From Candidatus Stahliibacteriota bacterium (GTDB lineage: Bacteria > Hydrothermota > UBA3073), in assembly GCA_030627085.1 (NCBI GenBank), contig DAOUSS010000003.1, positions 1 through 37,261 on the forward strand: a stretch of 37,261 nucleotides of DNA, written 5' to 3'. The notes below the pieces were generated by a model that saw nothing but the letters and a program-made list of their open reading frames with translations, was not told the DNA's origin and searched no databases. The position numbers were made by a program, and so were the translations under genes. Shown one piece after another: positions 8,099 through 16,980 of the stretch. Each line of letters opens with the position of its first letter. Position 1 is the first letter of the stretch.

Positions 8099-9647
8099 TA
8101 CCTCCCATCCTTTTGTAAATCTTATTGTATTCAAGAATCATCCTGTGGGTATTGAAGTAAGATGCGTTTATTGCAATTGCGTTTTTCATTATCTCTGCCC
8201 ATTTCGTTCTATTATGATAAAATACAGGCAGAATTTCGTTTCCCAGTTTGTCGTAAAGGTTTTCTGCGTCGTCGGTCAAACTCCAGCCTGTTATTCCCTC
8301 GTTACATCCTTCAATCCACCATCCATCCAGCGTAGACAGAGAGGGAATCCCATTATGGGCTGCTTTCATACCGCTCGTTCCACATGCTTCCAGTGGCGGT
8401 TTCGGATTGTTAAGCCAGAGGTCCACTCCCTGTGTGAGAAGTTTTGCAATCCCAATATTATAGTTCTCAATGTATGTTACCTTTATCTTCCCATTTAACT
8501 CTCTGGCAATGTTTATTACTCGTTTTATTATACTTTTTCCCTCATTGTCATGTGGGTGTGCCTTGCCGGAGAATATTATTTGAATATCTCCCAAGCTCTT
8601 TAACCTGTCTAGATTTGAAAATATGATATCTGCCCTTTTATAACCAATAAATCGACGCGCAAACCCTATCGTAAAAGTGTTAAGGTTAAAATCACTTTTC
8701 ACAAATTCAAGTAACCTCTTTTTTGCCTTTATATGGGAGGACCATATTACTTCTGGGGGAACTCTCTCGGCCCCTCCAAGAAGATGAGGATCTTCTCTCC
8801 ATCCGGGTGTATACTCATCAAACAGGGTAGCAAATTCTGGTGATGTCCAGGTAGCAGAATGAACTCCGTTTGTAATTCCATCAATATTGTCCCTTTTAAA
8901 CATCTGCCTTGAGACATCCCTGTGCCTTTTTGATACACCATTAACATAACCTGAACCATAAAACGCAAGTTCTGTCATATCGAGTTCCCTGTCCCACTCC
9001 GGAAAAAATTCTTTTACAAGATTTGTCTCAAATCTATCATGCCCGGCTGGTATTGGTGTGTGAATGGTAAAAAGGCATCTGTTTTTTATTTCATCAATAC
9101 TCATCTTCTTTGACAATTCGTGTATAATAAGCGCAGAATGGCTTTCATTCATATGATAAACTGCATCTTTAATCCCGAGTTTCTTCAACATCCTAATACC
9201 TCCAATACCAAACACAATCTCCTGCATAAGTCGGTACCTCTTATCTCCTCTGTAGAGATATTGTGTTATTTTTCTCGTTTCGGGACTGTTCTCTGGAAGA
9301 TCGGTATCCAGAAAGTAGACAGGAACCTTGTAACCAGATATTCCTTCTATCTCGTATTTCCACGCCCCAATCGCCACATTTTCATCTCCAATGTCCACAT
9401 AAACCCGGTGTGGAAGAAACTCCATTACATCCGTTGGATTCCACTCCTCTGGTAATTCCTCCTGCGTTCCATCCTCCCTCAGTCTCTGTCTGAAGTATCC
9501 CCGGTGATAGATAAGGGTAACTCCAACAATTGGAATTTTGAGGTCTGCTGCAGATCTCAGCGTATCCCCGGCAAGAATGCCGAGACCACCACTATAAGTG
9601 GGAATTTTTTTATCAATACCTATCGCCATTGAAAAATATGCAATCAT
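8079..9647 (-). CDS. glgP: Alpha-glucan phosphorylase, short form (GT35)
   Basis: IAYFSMAIGIDKKIPTYSGGLGILAGDTLRSAADL, HTPIPAGHDRF, GFARRFIGYKRADI, CGTSGMKAAHNGIPSLSTLDGWW. Confidence 0.93.
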   Translation of the reverse strand: MIAYFSMAIGIDKKIPTYSGGLGILAGDTLRSAADLKIPIVGVTLIYHRGYFRQRLREDGTQEELPEEWNPTDVMEFLPHRVYVDIGDENVAIGAWKYEIEGISGYKVPVYFLDTDLPENSPETRKITQYLYRGDKRYRLMQEIVFGIGGIRMLKKLGIKDAVYHMNESHSALIIHELSKKMSIDEIKNRCLFTIHTPIPAGHDRFETNLVKEFFPEWDRELDMTELAFYGSGYVNGVSKRHRDVSRQMFKRDNIDGITNGVHSATWTSPEFATLFDEYTPGWREDPHLLGGAERVPPEVIWSSHIKAKKRLLEFVKSDFNLNTFTIGFARRFIGYKRADIIFSNLDRLKSLGDIQIIFSGKAHPHDNEGKSIIKRVINIARELNGKIKVTYIENYNIGIAKLLTQGVDLWLNNPKPPLEACGTSGMKAAHNGIPSLSTLDGWWIEGCNEGITGWSLTDDAENLYDKLGNEILPVFYHNRTKWAEIMKNAIAINASYFNTHRMILEYNKIYKRMGGNSVIAS

Positions 9648-9650
9648 AAT

Positions 9651-9698
9651 ATTAAGTCTTAGAGTCTTGGAGTCATAGAGTCTTAGCGTCGTAGAGTC
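9651..9698. repeat. Octamer array, left arm beside the four-helix-bundle gene (six units, NTAGAGTC)
   Basis: ATTAAGTC TTAGAGTC TTGGAGTC ATAGAGTC TTAGCGTC GTAGAGTC, exact 8-nt period. Confidence 0.9.
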
Positions 9699-9707
9699 AT
9701 GGAAAAC

Positions 9708-10088
9708 TTAAATATGTCGTTTGAGGGATCTGTTAAGATATTTAATCATACCGGAACCGAGTTGTGAAACTTTTTCTGCTTGATTATAGACGGCCTCTTT
9801 TTCGTCCTTTGTCAAGTATTTTTGGTCTAATGCTGCGTAACAAAGACTTTGAACTTCCGCTGCCGACCCCTTAGAAATCCATAAACCTCTCAAAAATTCT
9901 TTATCTGTCTCTCTTGCAAACCCCTCGGCTATATTGGACATTGAAGAAACAGCTGCTGATGAAAACTGGCCAGAAAACCTCAAGTCTGTGGAAAGAGCGA
10001 GATTTGCCCTTATTGCATCGTAAACCATTTTTACCAATTTCCGAGCCTCTTTCCAGCACTCCAAGTCCTCAAATCTCTCAATTTTCAT
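9708..10088 (-). CDS. Four-helix-bundle protein (23S rRNA IVP / S23-like family)
   Basis: MKIERFEDLECWKEARKLVKMVYDAI...SAAVSSMSNIAEGFARETDKEFLRGLWISKGSAAEVQSLCY; RBS ggaggtttt before ATG 10088. Confidence 0.9.
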   Translation of the reverse strand: MKIERFEDLECWKEARKLVKMVYDAIRANLALSTDLRFSGQFSSAAVSSMSNIAEGFARETDKEFLRGLWISKGSAAEVQSLCYAALDQKYLTKDEKEAVYNQAEKVSQLGSGMIKYLNRSLKRHI

Positions 10089-10107
10089 AAAACCTCCATA
10101 ACACAAT

Positions 10108-10163
10108 GACACTACAACTCAAAGACGCAACGACACTATGACTCTATGACGCAATGACTTATT
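10108..10163. repeat. Octamer array, right (inverted) arm beside the four-helix-bundle gene (GACNCWAN)
   Basis: GACACTAC AACTCAAA GACGCAAC GACACTAT GACTCTAT GACGCAAT GACTTATT, exact 8-nt period. Confidence 0.9.
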
Positions 10164-13100
10164 TCACTATCGGTTTGTCTAAGAAATTCGGGGGTATTCT
10201 TCCTGAAAGGATATATATATTCTTCAATGTCTCTCTATACATTTCATCCCATTTCTCATCCCCTTCAGGTGTCTCCATGTCTTCACCCAACCACCAGAAC
10301 CAGTCAGAACCTTCCGCTGCATAAAGTTCTTCCCATACCTCCTCTGGTATATTATCCCATCTTTCCATATCCCTTCTAACCCTCAATAGATACTCCCACG
10401 CCTTGTTCTCTTCATCCTCACCTATCCATATATCAAAATTGCCATTTATCCATGAGCCGGCAGCGAGGTCGTTCAGAATATGCAAAGGTAGATTTTCATT
10501 TAAAAATTCACTAACAGTAAGAGTTTTTACCCAATCTGCTTCTTCTATTTTTGAATAGAATGAATGAAAGAATTCCTTTCCATCTTCTTTATATGTCTCC
10601 CATGCATTCTCTCCGTCCATAATAATGCATACACATACAGGTTCATTTGTATCTTTGAACCTTTTATGTATTTCATAAAGCCTTCCAAGGAGGTCATTCG
10701 CTGCTGCCTTACCGGGCATAGAATTGTATCTGAATCCAATATCGTCAGAGAGCCTTGTATCCCTGAAGATAATTTGCACCTCCCTCTTATCAAATCTCGC
10801 TCTGTATGGTCTGTATTTATCCCGTTCACTAACTTCTCTATTGAGTGATTTTGCAAGTATCTGTTCACCTGTGGCTATCCACCTTACTCCTTTGTTAGCA
10901 AATATTGGAATTATTTGTTTTGCCACGGAACCCTCTGATGGCCACATACCCACGGGTTTTTTACCAAAAATCTTCTTGTAAAAATCTACGGATTTTTTTA
11001 CCTGAACAGCAGCATCCTGTGGATATGAAAATCTGAATGGCAGTTTTTTGTGATAAAGGTCCGTATCATATAGGAGGGGAATGATGGGATGATAGAAGGG
11101 TGTGGTTGTAACCTCTATCTTTCCCTCATCCATAAGCCTTTTATGGAGGGGTACTATCGCCTTCATAATCTCTACACCCTTATCAAGAACTTCACGTTTA
11201 TCCTCTTCTGTAAAATCTCTCTTCTTTTCAATCAGATTCCTTACTGTGATTCTCTTGCCGGTTACAAGTTCAACCTCATTTTTTTGAAATGATGGGTCAA
11301 ACCACGCAAGATTATACCATACCTGCAGGTCTCTAAAATCTTCCACAGAATAATTCCTTAAAGTAGCTTCTATGTCCATTTCTCCGTTTTTTATAATCCT
11401 CTTTTCATAAAGTTCCCTGTATCTGGGATGAGGGTCTATCAGATTTTCTTTATTTAGTGCGAAAAAGTTCATAAGAATATATTCCTTATCCTCTTTTGTA
11501 AGAAGTTCAGCAGGTTTCATAGTTACTTGCATACATTTATCAACAGGCCTACCATTTTCATATATATCTATCTCATCAAGAATTTGTAAGAGTAAGGAAG
11601 GAGTGAGGTTGATTGTAAAATGGACATTGAGATAGTCCTCCAAGATTGCTGCCATATCATAGTAATCCTTTGTTGAATGAAGCCTTACCCAGGGTTTCTC
11701 ATATATACCTGTCTTTCTATCCTTAAAATATCTCGGTTGGTGTTGATGCCACATAATTAGAAGATTGATGGGCTTACCTACCCTTTTTAGTTCTGCTGGT
11801 CTGGTCATTTTCTCTCCCTCTCCTACCACTATAACGGAATTAAACCCCTGAAATCCATCCGGTGACTTATCTGGATTTTTGGGGTCAGGTATCCAGTTCC
11901 CATTCACTATAAACTTATATTGATAAGTTCCTGGTAAAAGGTCCAAGGATATTCTCCATAGATTTCCATCGTTTTCCATAAGAGTGCCGCTCCAGCCATT
12001 GAACTCTCCAGCAATCTGGACAGATTTTGCATCTGGTGCATCGAGTTGAAATTCAACTTTTTTCATTGAAACTCCCTCCTCTTCTGCAACAATATTTGCC
12101 ACATCTCCTGTTCTTAATATAAATATGTCTCCCTCAAGAGGGTTGAGGGTTATAACAAGCCTTTCATAAGCCCTTATCGTATTACCTGTTATTGCCTCCT
12201 CCCATACACCCGGCGCCTGTATGCTCAATACTCTCTTTCTGTCTGATTTATTAAGAGCAACGATCACGCCATCTTTCCCATCTTCCAGAAGATATACATA
12301 TATATCTTTCTCCAAAAGGATTCTCTTTTCCCTACCCCTTCTTATAACACTGTTTTCGTTTCTTATATGGAGCAATCTGGATACATATTGAAGCGTCTCT
12401 TTTTCCATTTCATTTAATTCATCTTCAAACTTCATCATTCTGCGATTGTCAGGGTCACCTGCGCCGGGCATTCCAAACTCATCACCATAAAGAAGCACAG
12501 GCGCCCCCTTTATGGTGAGAAGAAATGTAAGCGCAAGCCGTAATCTTTTATACGATTCTTCTGTCGGCGGAGACGCTCCTTTCCAACCGACCTCTTTCTC
12601 ATCACCTTCCAGTTTACAGTATGTTATAAATCTCGAAAAATCATGGGTCCCAAGAAACGGACACATTATACTTCCTTTCGGATATACTCTATCAGATTCA
12701 CTTAATGCATAATCAAGTGCGAAGAAACCCTCCTTACCAGAAAATACATTTCTGAGTGTCCAGTAAAGCGGATAATCAAGTTGTCCATTAAGGAGATCAT
12801 CTCCAATAAATGCAGCTATCGTTTCTCTGTTGGATATAGTTTCTCCGAAGAGGAAAAAGTCCTTTCCGACTTCTTTGTCCAATCTTTCACGAAATTCTTC
12901 CCAGAATACGATCGGCATATGCTTTACAGCATCAAGTCTTGCACCATCCACTCCCGTTTCCTTTATGAGCCATATTGTAGTATCAATGAGTGCCTGCCTC
13001 GCCTCTTTTTTCTCATGATTTAAGGTCGGAGCGAACTCATCAAACCAGGTAGTAAAGGGGAACTCATCAAACAACCTGATATTTTTTCTCCCGTCTTCCA

Positions 13101-13674
13101 ATTTAAGTTTTGTAAACCAGTCGGGATGTTCTTTCCACCATGGATGGTCTATATGAACATGATTGAGGACGAGGTCAAGCATAATTTTTATATCATGCTC
13201 GTGCGCTTTTTCTACAAGTTCCTTCAACTCCTTCATATTTCCAAATCTCGGTTCGATCTCTGTATGGCTTACAGGCCAATACCCATGATATCCCGTAAAC
13301 TTGTGGTGTGGAGGTAAGGCATCTCTGTATGCTCCCTCGGGTGCCTTATATACAGGAGATAACCAGATGGCACCTATTCCGAGTGATGTAAAATATCCAT
13401 CTTCTATCTTCTGGATTATACCTCTGAAATCTCCACCCAAAAAATTGCATCTCGCATCAAGTTCCGGGTCTTTTATGGGAGAATCGTTTGCTACATTCCC
13501 ATTTTTGAACCTATCAGTTAAGATACAGTATATTACTCTATCCTGCCAGGTGGTAACAGATTTGCACGATTTGAAATCGTGTTTACAATTATCTTGTAGG
13601 CACAAATTCAATTTGTGCCCATGATTATAATCTATGATAGATGTCAAAAAAATCAAAGGTATATACATTAGCAT
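10159..13674 (-). CDS. GH13 alpha-amylase - CBM48/AMPK-type glycogen-binding - GH57 fusion enzyme
   Basis: GH13: YHGYWPVSHTEIEPRFG, GVDGARLDAVKHMP, FLFGETI, FLGTHDFSRF. CBM48: VQIAGEFNGWSG...YQYKFIVNGNWIPDP. GH57: LLIMWHQHQPRYF, VGMWPSEGSV, IIMDGENAWE, AEGSDWFWWLGED. RBS ggagggg. Confidence 0.9.
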   Translation of the reverse strand: MLMYIPLIFLTSIIDYNHGHKLNLCLQDNCKHDFKSCKSVTTWQDRVIYCILTDRFKNGNVANDSPIKDPELDARCNFLGGDFRGIIQKIEDGYFTSLGIGAIWLSPVYKAPEGAYRDALPPHHKFTGYHGYWPVSHTEIEPRFGNMKELKELVEKAHEHDIKIMLDLVLNHVHIDHPWWKEHPDWFTKLKLEDGRKNIRLFDEFPFTTWFDEFAPTLNHEKKEARQALIDTTIWLIKETGVDGARLDAVKHMPIVFWEEFRERLDKEVGKDFFLFGETISNRETIAAFIGDDLLNGQLDYPLYWTLRNVFSGKEGFFALDYALSESDRVYPKGSIMCPFLGTHDFSRFITYCKLEGDEKEVGWKGASPPTEESYKRLRLALTFLLTIKGAPVLLYGDEFGMPGAGDPDNRRMMKFEDELNEMEKETLQYVSRLLHIRNENSVIRRGREKRILLEKDIYVYLLEDGKDGVIVALNKSDRKRVLSIQAPGVWEEAITGNTIRAYERLVITLNPLEGDIFILRTGDVANIVAEEEGVSMKKVEFQLDAPDAKSVQIAGEFNGWSGTLMENDGNLWRISLDLLPGTYQYKFIVNGNWIPDPKNPDKSPDGFQGFNSVIVVGEGEKMTRPAELKRVGKPINLLIMWHQHQPRYFKDRKTGIYEKPWVRLHSTKDYYDMAAILEDYLNVHFTINLTPSLLLQILDEIDIYENGRPVDKCMQVTMKPAELLTKEDKEYILMNFFALNKENLIDPHPRYRELYEKRIIKNGEMDIEATLRNYSVEDFRDLQVWYNLAWFDPSFQKNEVELVTGKRITVRNLIEKKRDFTEEDKREVLDKGVEIMKAIVPLHKRLMDEGKIEVTTTPFYHPIIPLLYDTDLYHKKLPFRFSYPQDAAVQVKKSVDFYKKIFGKKPVGMWPSEGSVAKQIIPIFANKGVRWIATGEQILAKSLNREVSERDKYRPYRARFDKREVQIIFRDTRLSDDIGFRYNSMPGKAAANDLLGRLYEIHKRFKDTNEPVCVCIIMDGENAWETYKEDGKEFFHSFYSKIEEADWVKTLTVSEFLNENLPLHILNDLAAGSWINGNFDIWIGEDEENKAWEYLLRVRRDMERWDNIPEEVWEELYAAEGSDWFWWLGEDMETPEGDEKWDEMYRETLKNIYILSGRIPPNFLDKPIVK
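13563..13620. repeat. Dimer of palindromic repeats located inside the GH13-GH57 reading frame
   Basis: GCACGATTTGAAATCGTG...GGCACAAATTCAATTTGTGCC; same pair occurs intergenically at 24451-24498, 32328-32382, 32965-33017. Confidence 0.88.
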
Positions 13675-13688
13675 TTCCCCTCCTATAC

Positions 13689-13720
13689 ATTAGGTCATTT
13701 GGTCATTAAGTCATTAGGTC
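13689..13720. repeat. Octamer array (ATTNGGTC)x4 running into a palindromic repeat
   Basis: ATTAGGTC ATTTGGTC ATTAAGTC ATTAGGTC. Confidence 0.85.
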
Positions 13721-13725
13721 ATTAA

Positions 13726-13749
13726 GCACGATTTGAAATCGTGCCTACA
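13726..13749. repeat. Palindromic repeat GCACGATTTGAAATCGTGCCTACA
   Basis: Identical to 31240-31263. Confidence 0.88.
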
Positions 13750-14949
13750 TTATTCCTCTTCGAGCAGTTTATTTACTTTTTCCGTTATTACAAATAGGGT
13801 TTCTTCTACGGAACGCTTGCCAGATAGAGCTGCTTCCATCTCTTGATTGACAACATTCTCTACTGCCGGGTAATCTGGTATAACAGGTCTCGGAACAGCG
13901 GTCTTCATCTGATGAAGAAAGGTCTCAAGATACGGATGTTTTATAATATCAACATCATCAAATGAGTTTACATTCACTGGAATCTGTCCCAGTTCGTTAG
14001 CCCATCTTATTTGATTTTCTTTGGAAACAAGAAATTTGAGGAAGTCAAAAGCAAGTTCTTTATCTTTTGTCCCTCTGAATATTACCATATTTGTTCCCCC
14101 TACTGTCGTAGCAGTCCCTGCTGGTCCCCTCGGTATCATACCAACACCAAAGTTTATACCTATGTTAAGGAGGGTTTTAATCCTCCAGGGGCCACTCAAT
14201 ACCATCGCGTACTTCTCATTCTGGAAGCCCATATCGGGCTCAACAGCACCCGCTTTCCATGCGCCTGCCTCTATCTTATACTTACTATAGAGGTCTACCT
14301 TGAACTGTAAACCCTCTACAGCTTCTTCCGTATTGAGAACACATTTCCCTTTGTCTATAAATCTTGCTCCAAATGTATAGAAGAATGGAAGTGTCCACCA
14401 TAATGTATTCCTCATACCAAATCCGAATATTTCTTTCTCTACGTCTGTGAGTTTTTCCCCGTAAGAAATAAATTCATCCCAAGTTGACGGCGGCTTCTCA
14501 GGGTCAAGTCCTGCCTCCTTAAAAAGCTTTTTGTTGTAAAAGAGACATATACAGTTTGTCTGGTCTGGTATACCATATATCTTGCCATCTATAATGTTTC
14601 CAGAGACAGCGGCAGGAACAAGTTCATCCACAAGTTCCCCTGCTCCAAATCCATCGAGAGCACATACCCCACCCCTCAATGCAAGTCTACTCACAAATGC
14701 ACAGTCCACCCTGGCTATATCAGGGGCTGTACGGGTTGCAAGTGCTGTGAGAACCTTTTGCTCTGTTCCATTAAAGGGTATTCTTTGAATCTCGACCTTT
14801 ATACCCTTTAGTTCCTCATAATTTTGGACAATCTCCGTGAATGTTCTATACTCCTCATCGTTATAACTCACCCAGATTGAGAGGCTACGAGCCAGAATTA
14901 TCTGGAATAATACTGTAACTATGAGAAAAACGGTAAAACTTTTCTTCAT
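13750..14949 (-). CDS. ABC transporter extracellular sugar-binding protein (MalE-like)
   Basis: Signal peptide, SIWVSYNDEEYRTF...APDIARVDCAFVSRLA, AMVLSGPWRIKTL; adjacent permeases. Confidence 0.88.
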   Translation of the reverse strand: MKKSFTVFLIVTVLFQIILARSLSIWVSYNDEEYRTFTEIVQNYEELKGIKVEIQRIPFNGTEQKVLTALATRTAPDIARVDCAFVSRLALRGGVCALDGFGAGELVDELVPAAVSGNIIDGKIYGIPDQTNCICLFYNKKLFKEAGLDPEKPPSTWDEFISYGEKLTDVEKEIFGFGMRNTLWWTLPFFYTFGARFIDKGKCVLNTEEAVEGLQFKVDLYSKYKIEAGAWKAGAVEPDMGFQNEKYAMVLSGPWRIKTLLNIGINFGVGMIPRGPAGTATTVGGTNMVIFRGTKDKELAFDFLKFLVSKENQIRWANELGQIPVNVNSFDDVDIIKHPYLETFLHQMKTAVPRPVIPDYPAVENVVNQEMEAALSGKRSVEETLFVITEKVNKLLEEE

Positions 14950-15074
14950 ATAATCCCCTTGTAAAAAACCAAATCAAAATTATCAATTAGCAATTAACAT
15001 TTCAAAATTATTTCCCGCATTGCCTTTATCTTCCTCCATTGCTAATTGCTAATTTTACATTTTGAATTTTCAAA

Positions 15075-15881
15075 TTATCCCTTTATCGCTCCTTCTGTCA
15101 GACCGCGGATGAAGTATCTCTGCGTGAAGAGGAAGAGTATGGCTATCGGAAATATTGATATTGAAGATGCTGCCATCCTGAGTGTATAGAGTTCCTCATG
15201 AGCACTCCTGAACATAGCAAGACCAACAGGCACTGTATACATACTCTCTTTTGTGGTGACAATAAGTTGCCACAGGAAGTTATTCCAATGAAACTGAAAA
15301 CTCAATAAAAATACAGTTGCCACTATAGGCATCGAAAGCGGCAACACAACCCTTCTAATAACCCCAATCTCAGATGCTCCATCTATCCTTGATGCCTCAA
15401 TAAGCGATGTAGGTATTTGCCGTATAAACTGGGTGAGAAGAAACAATCCAAAAACATTTGCAAGATGTGGAACTACCATCGCCCTGTAAGTGTTTATCCA
15501 TCCCAATCTCGCAACGAGCACAAACTGGGGAATCATAAACATCATCCCCGGGACCATCATTGCAGAGAGAAAGAGTAGAAATAATCCATTCTTAAAAAAG
15601 AATCTTCGCTTTGCAAATGCATACGCTGCAAGGAGAGCAAAAAGGGTTGAAAATGTAGCTCCCAGTATAGCAACTATGAACGAATTGACAAAGTATTTAC
15701 TAAACCTGTACTGTGTAAGGACTAATTTGAAGTTATCTACCGTCGGGTTCTCCGGGATAATCTTCATAGAAAGACCACTTCCTAGAGGTTTGAAGGATGT
15801 TATAACCATCCAGAAAAACGGAAACAACACCACAAATGCAAGAACTATAAGGAAGATGTATATAAGTGCTTTTTTACCCAT
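15075..15881 (-). CDS. ABC transporter sugar permease (MalG-like)
   Basis: EAA-loop EASRIDGASEIGVIRRVVLPLSMPIVATVFLL; C-terminal QRYFIRGLTEGAIKG. Confidence 0.92.
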   Translation of the reverse strand: MGKKALIYIFLIVLAFVVLFPFFWMVITSFKPLGSGLSMKIIPENPTVDNFKLVLTQYRFSKYFVNSFIVAILGATFSTLFALLAAYAFAKRRFFFKNGLFLLFLSAMMVPGMMFMIPQFVLVARLGWINTYRAMVVPHLANVFGLFLLTQFIRQIPTSLIEASRIDGASEIGVIRRVVLPLSMPIVATVFLLSFQFHWNNFLWQLIVTTKESMYTVPVGLAMFRSAHEELYTLRMAASSISIFPIAILFLFTQRYFIRGLTEGAIKG

Positions 15882-15884
15882 AAT

Positions 15885-16802
15885 TTATGTTTCCCTTAAA
15901 AGCCTCAGGCTTACAAGGGAGATAGCCATTGATATAAGAAGAAGAATAAAGGATATGGCAGCTGCATATCCAAGTTTCAAAGACTCAAAGTTTCTATAAA
16001 GATACATGCCTGTCACCCTGGTAGCGCCCACTATATTACCCTTGAAGTTGACCATTGGTCCCCCTCCTGTCATGCCGTAGAACTCGGCAAATGCAGATAA
16101 AGCTGCTATAGTGCCTATTATTACAAGAAATAAAATCACGGGCTTGATGAGAGGTATTGTTATATACCTGATTTTCTCAAAATTAGAAGCACCATCTATA
16201 GATGCTGCTTCAAAAAGGGATTGAGGTATATTATCCATAGCAGCGATAAAGAGAATCATTCCAAATCCAGCACCCTTAAGAGTCATAGCAATAACTATTG
16301 AAGGCATAGCAGTGGACGGAGTTGCAAGTGGAGGTGGAATCTTCAGGCCAATGAAATTGAATGCCCTCATAACCACTCCATAGGGACTTGAATATAGAAC
16401 TGTCCACACAATTGCAACTACAAATACATCAAGCACAAAAGGAAGAAAGAAACACGTCCTGAATATATTTCTACCTTTTATGTCCTTTCTCATAAGAAAT
16501 GCGAGAAGGAATGAGAATGCAATACCTATCGGGATTGATAGTATTGCATAATACAATGTCATAAGGAGTGCCCATCCAAATTCAACATCCTTGAAGAGTT
16601 TTATATAATTCCCCACACCTACAAGCTTCATACTACCAAAGACATCGTAGAGGTCAGTAACCTTGTGGAAACTGAGGATAAGTGAATAGACAATGGGATA
16701 GAGTAAAAAGATACAGAAGATTATAAGAAAAGGGAGTATAAGAGAATAGGATATAAGGCTCTCTCTTACTGAAACGGGATTGTTTTTAAATACTTTTTTC
16801 AT
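15885..16802 (-). CDS. ABC transporter sugar permease (MalF-like)
   Basis: EAASIDGASNFEKIRYITIPLIKPVILFLVIIGTIAALSAF; six predicted TM segments. Confidence 0.92.
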   Translation of the reverse strand: MKKVFKNNPVSVRESLISYSLILPFLIIFCIFLLYPIVYSLILSFHKVTDLYDVFGSMKLVGVGNYIKLFKDVEFGWALLMTLYYAILSIPIGIAFSFLLAFLMRKDIKGRNIFRTCFFLPFVLDVFVVAIVWTVLYSSPYGVVMRAFNFIGLKIPPPLATPSTAMPSIVIAMTLKGAGFGMILFIAAMDNIPQSLFEAASIDGASNFEKIRYITIPLIKPVILFLVIIGTIAALSAFAEFYGMTGGGPMVNFKGNIVGATRVTGMYLYRNFESLKLGYAAAISFILLLISMAISLVSLRLLRET

Positions 16803-16811
16803 CTGCGGGTT

Positions 16812-16851
16812 AGTTGGTAATTAGGGCATTAGGTGATTGGGCTATTGAGGT
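16812..16851. repeat. Degenerate octamer array upstream of malF-like gene, joined to palindromic repeat
   Basis: AGTTGGTA ATTAGGGC ATTAGGTG ATTGGGCT ATTGAGGT. Confidence 0.75.
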
Positions 16852-16855
16852 CATT

Positions 16856-16879
16856 GCACGATTAAAAATCGTGCCTACA
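16856..16879. repeat. Palindromic repeat GCACGATTAAAAATCGTGCCTACA
   Basis: Same family as 13726-13749. Confidence 0.85.
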
Positions 16880-16943
16880 TCTACAAGACAATAATTCCTG
16901 CAAGCGTAAGTTGAATTCGTGTCTATACTGATATTCCGAGTTC

Positions 16944-16972
16944 ATTATATCATAAAAGAGGAAAGTTGTCAA
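16944..16972 (-). promoter_or_regulatory. Consensus sigma70-type promoter for the malF-like operon
   Basis: Reverse complement of TGTCAA 16967-16972 / ATTATA 16944-16949 = TTGACA-N17-TATAAT. Confidence 0.8.
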
Positions 16973-16980
16973 GAAAAAAC

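Noticed and set aside
3498-10088. Diversity-generating retroelement (four-helix-bundle protein as Avd homolog)
   Set aside because: No reverse transcriptase and no template/variable repeat pair found in the window.
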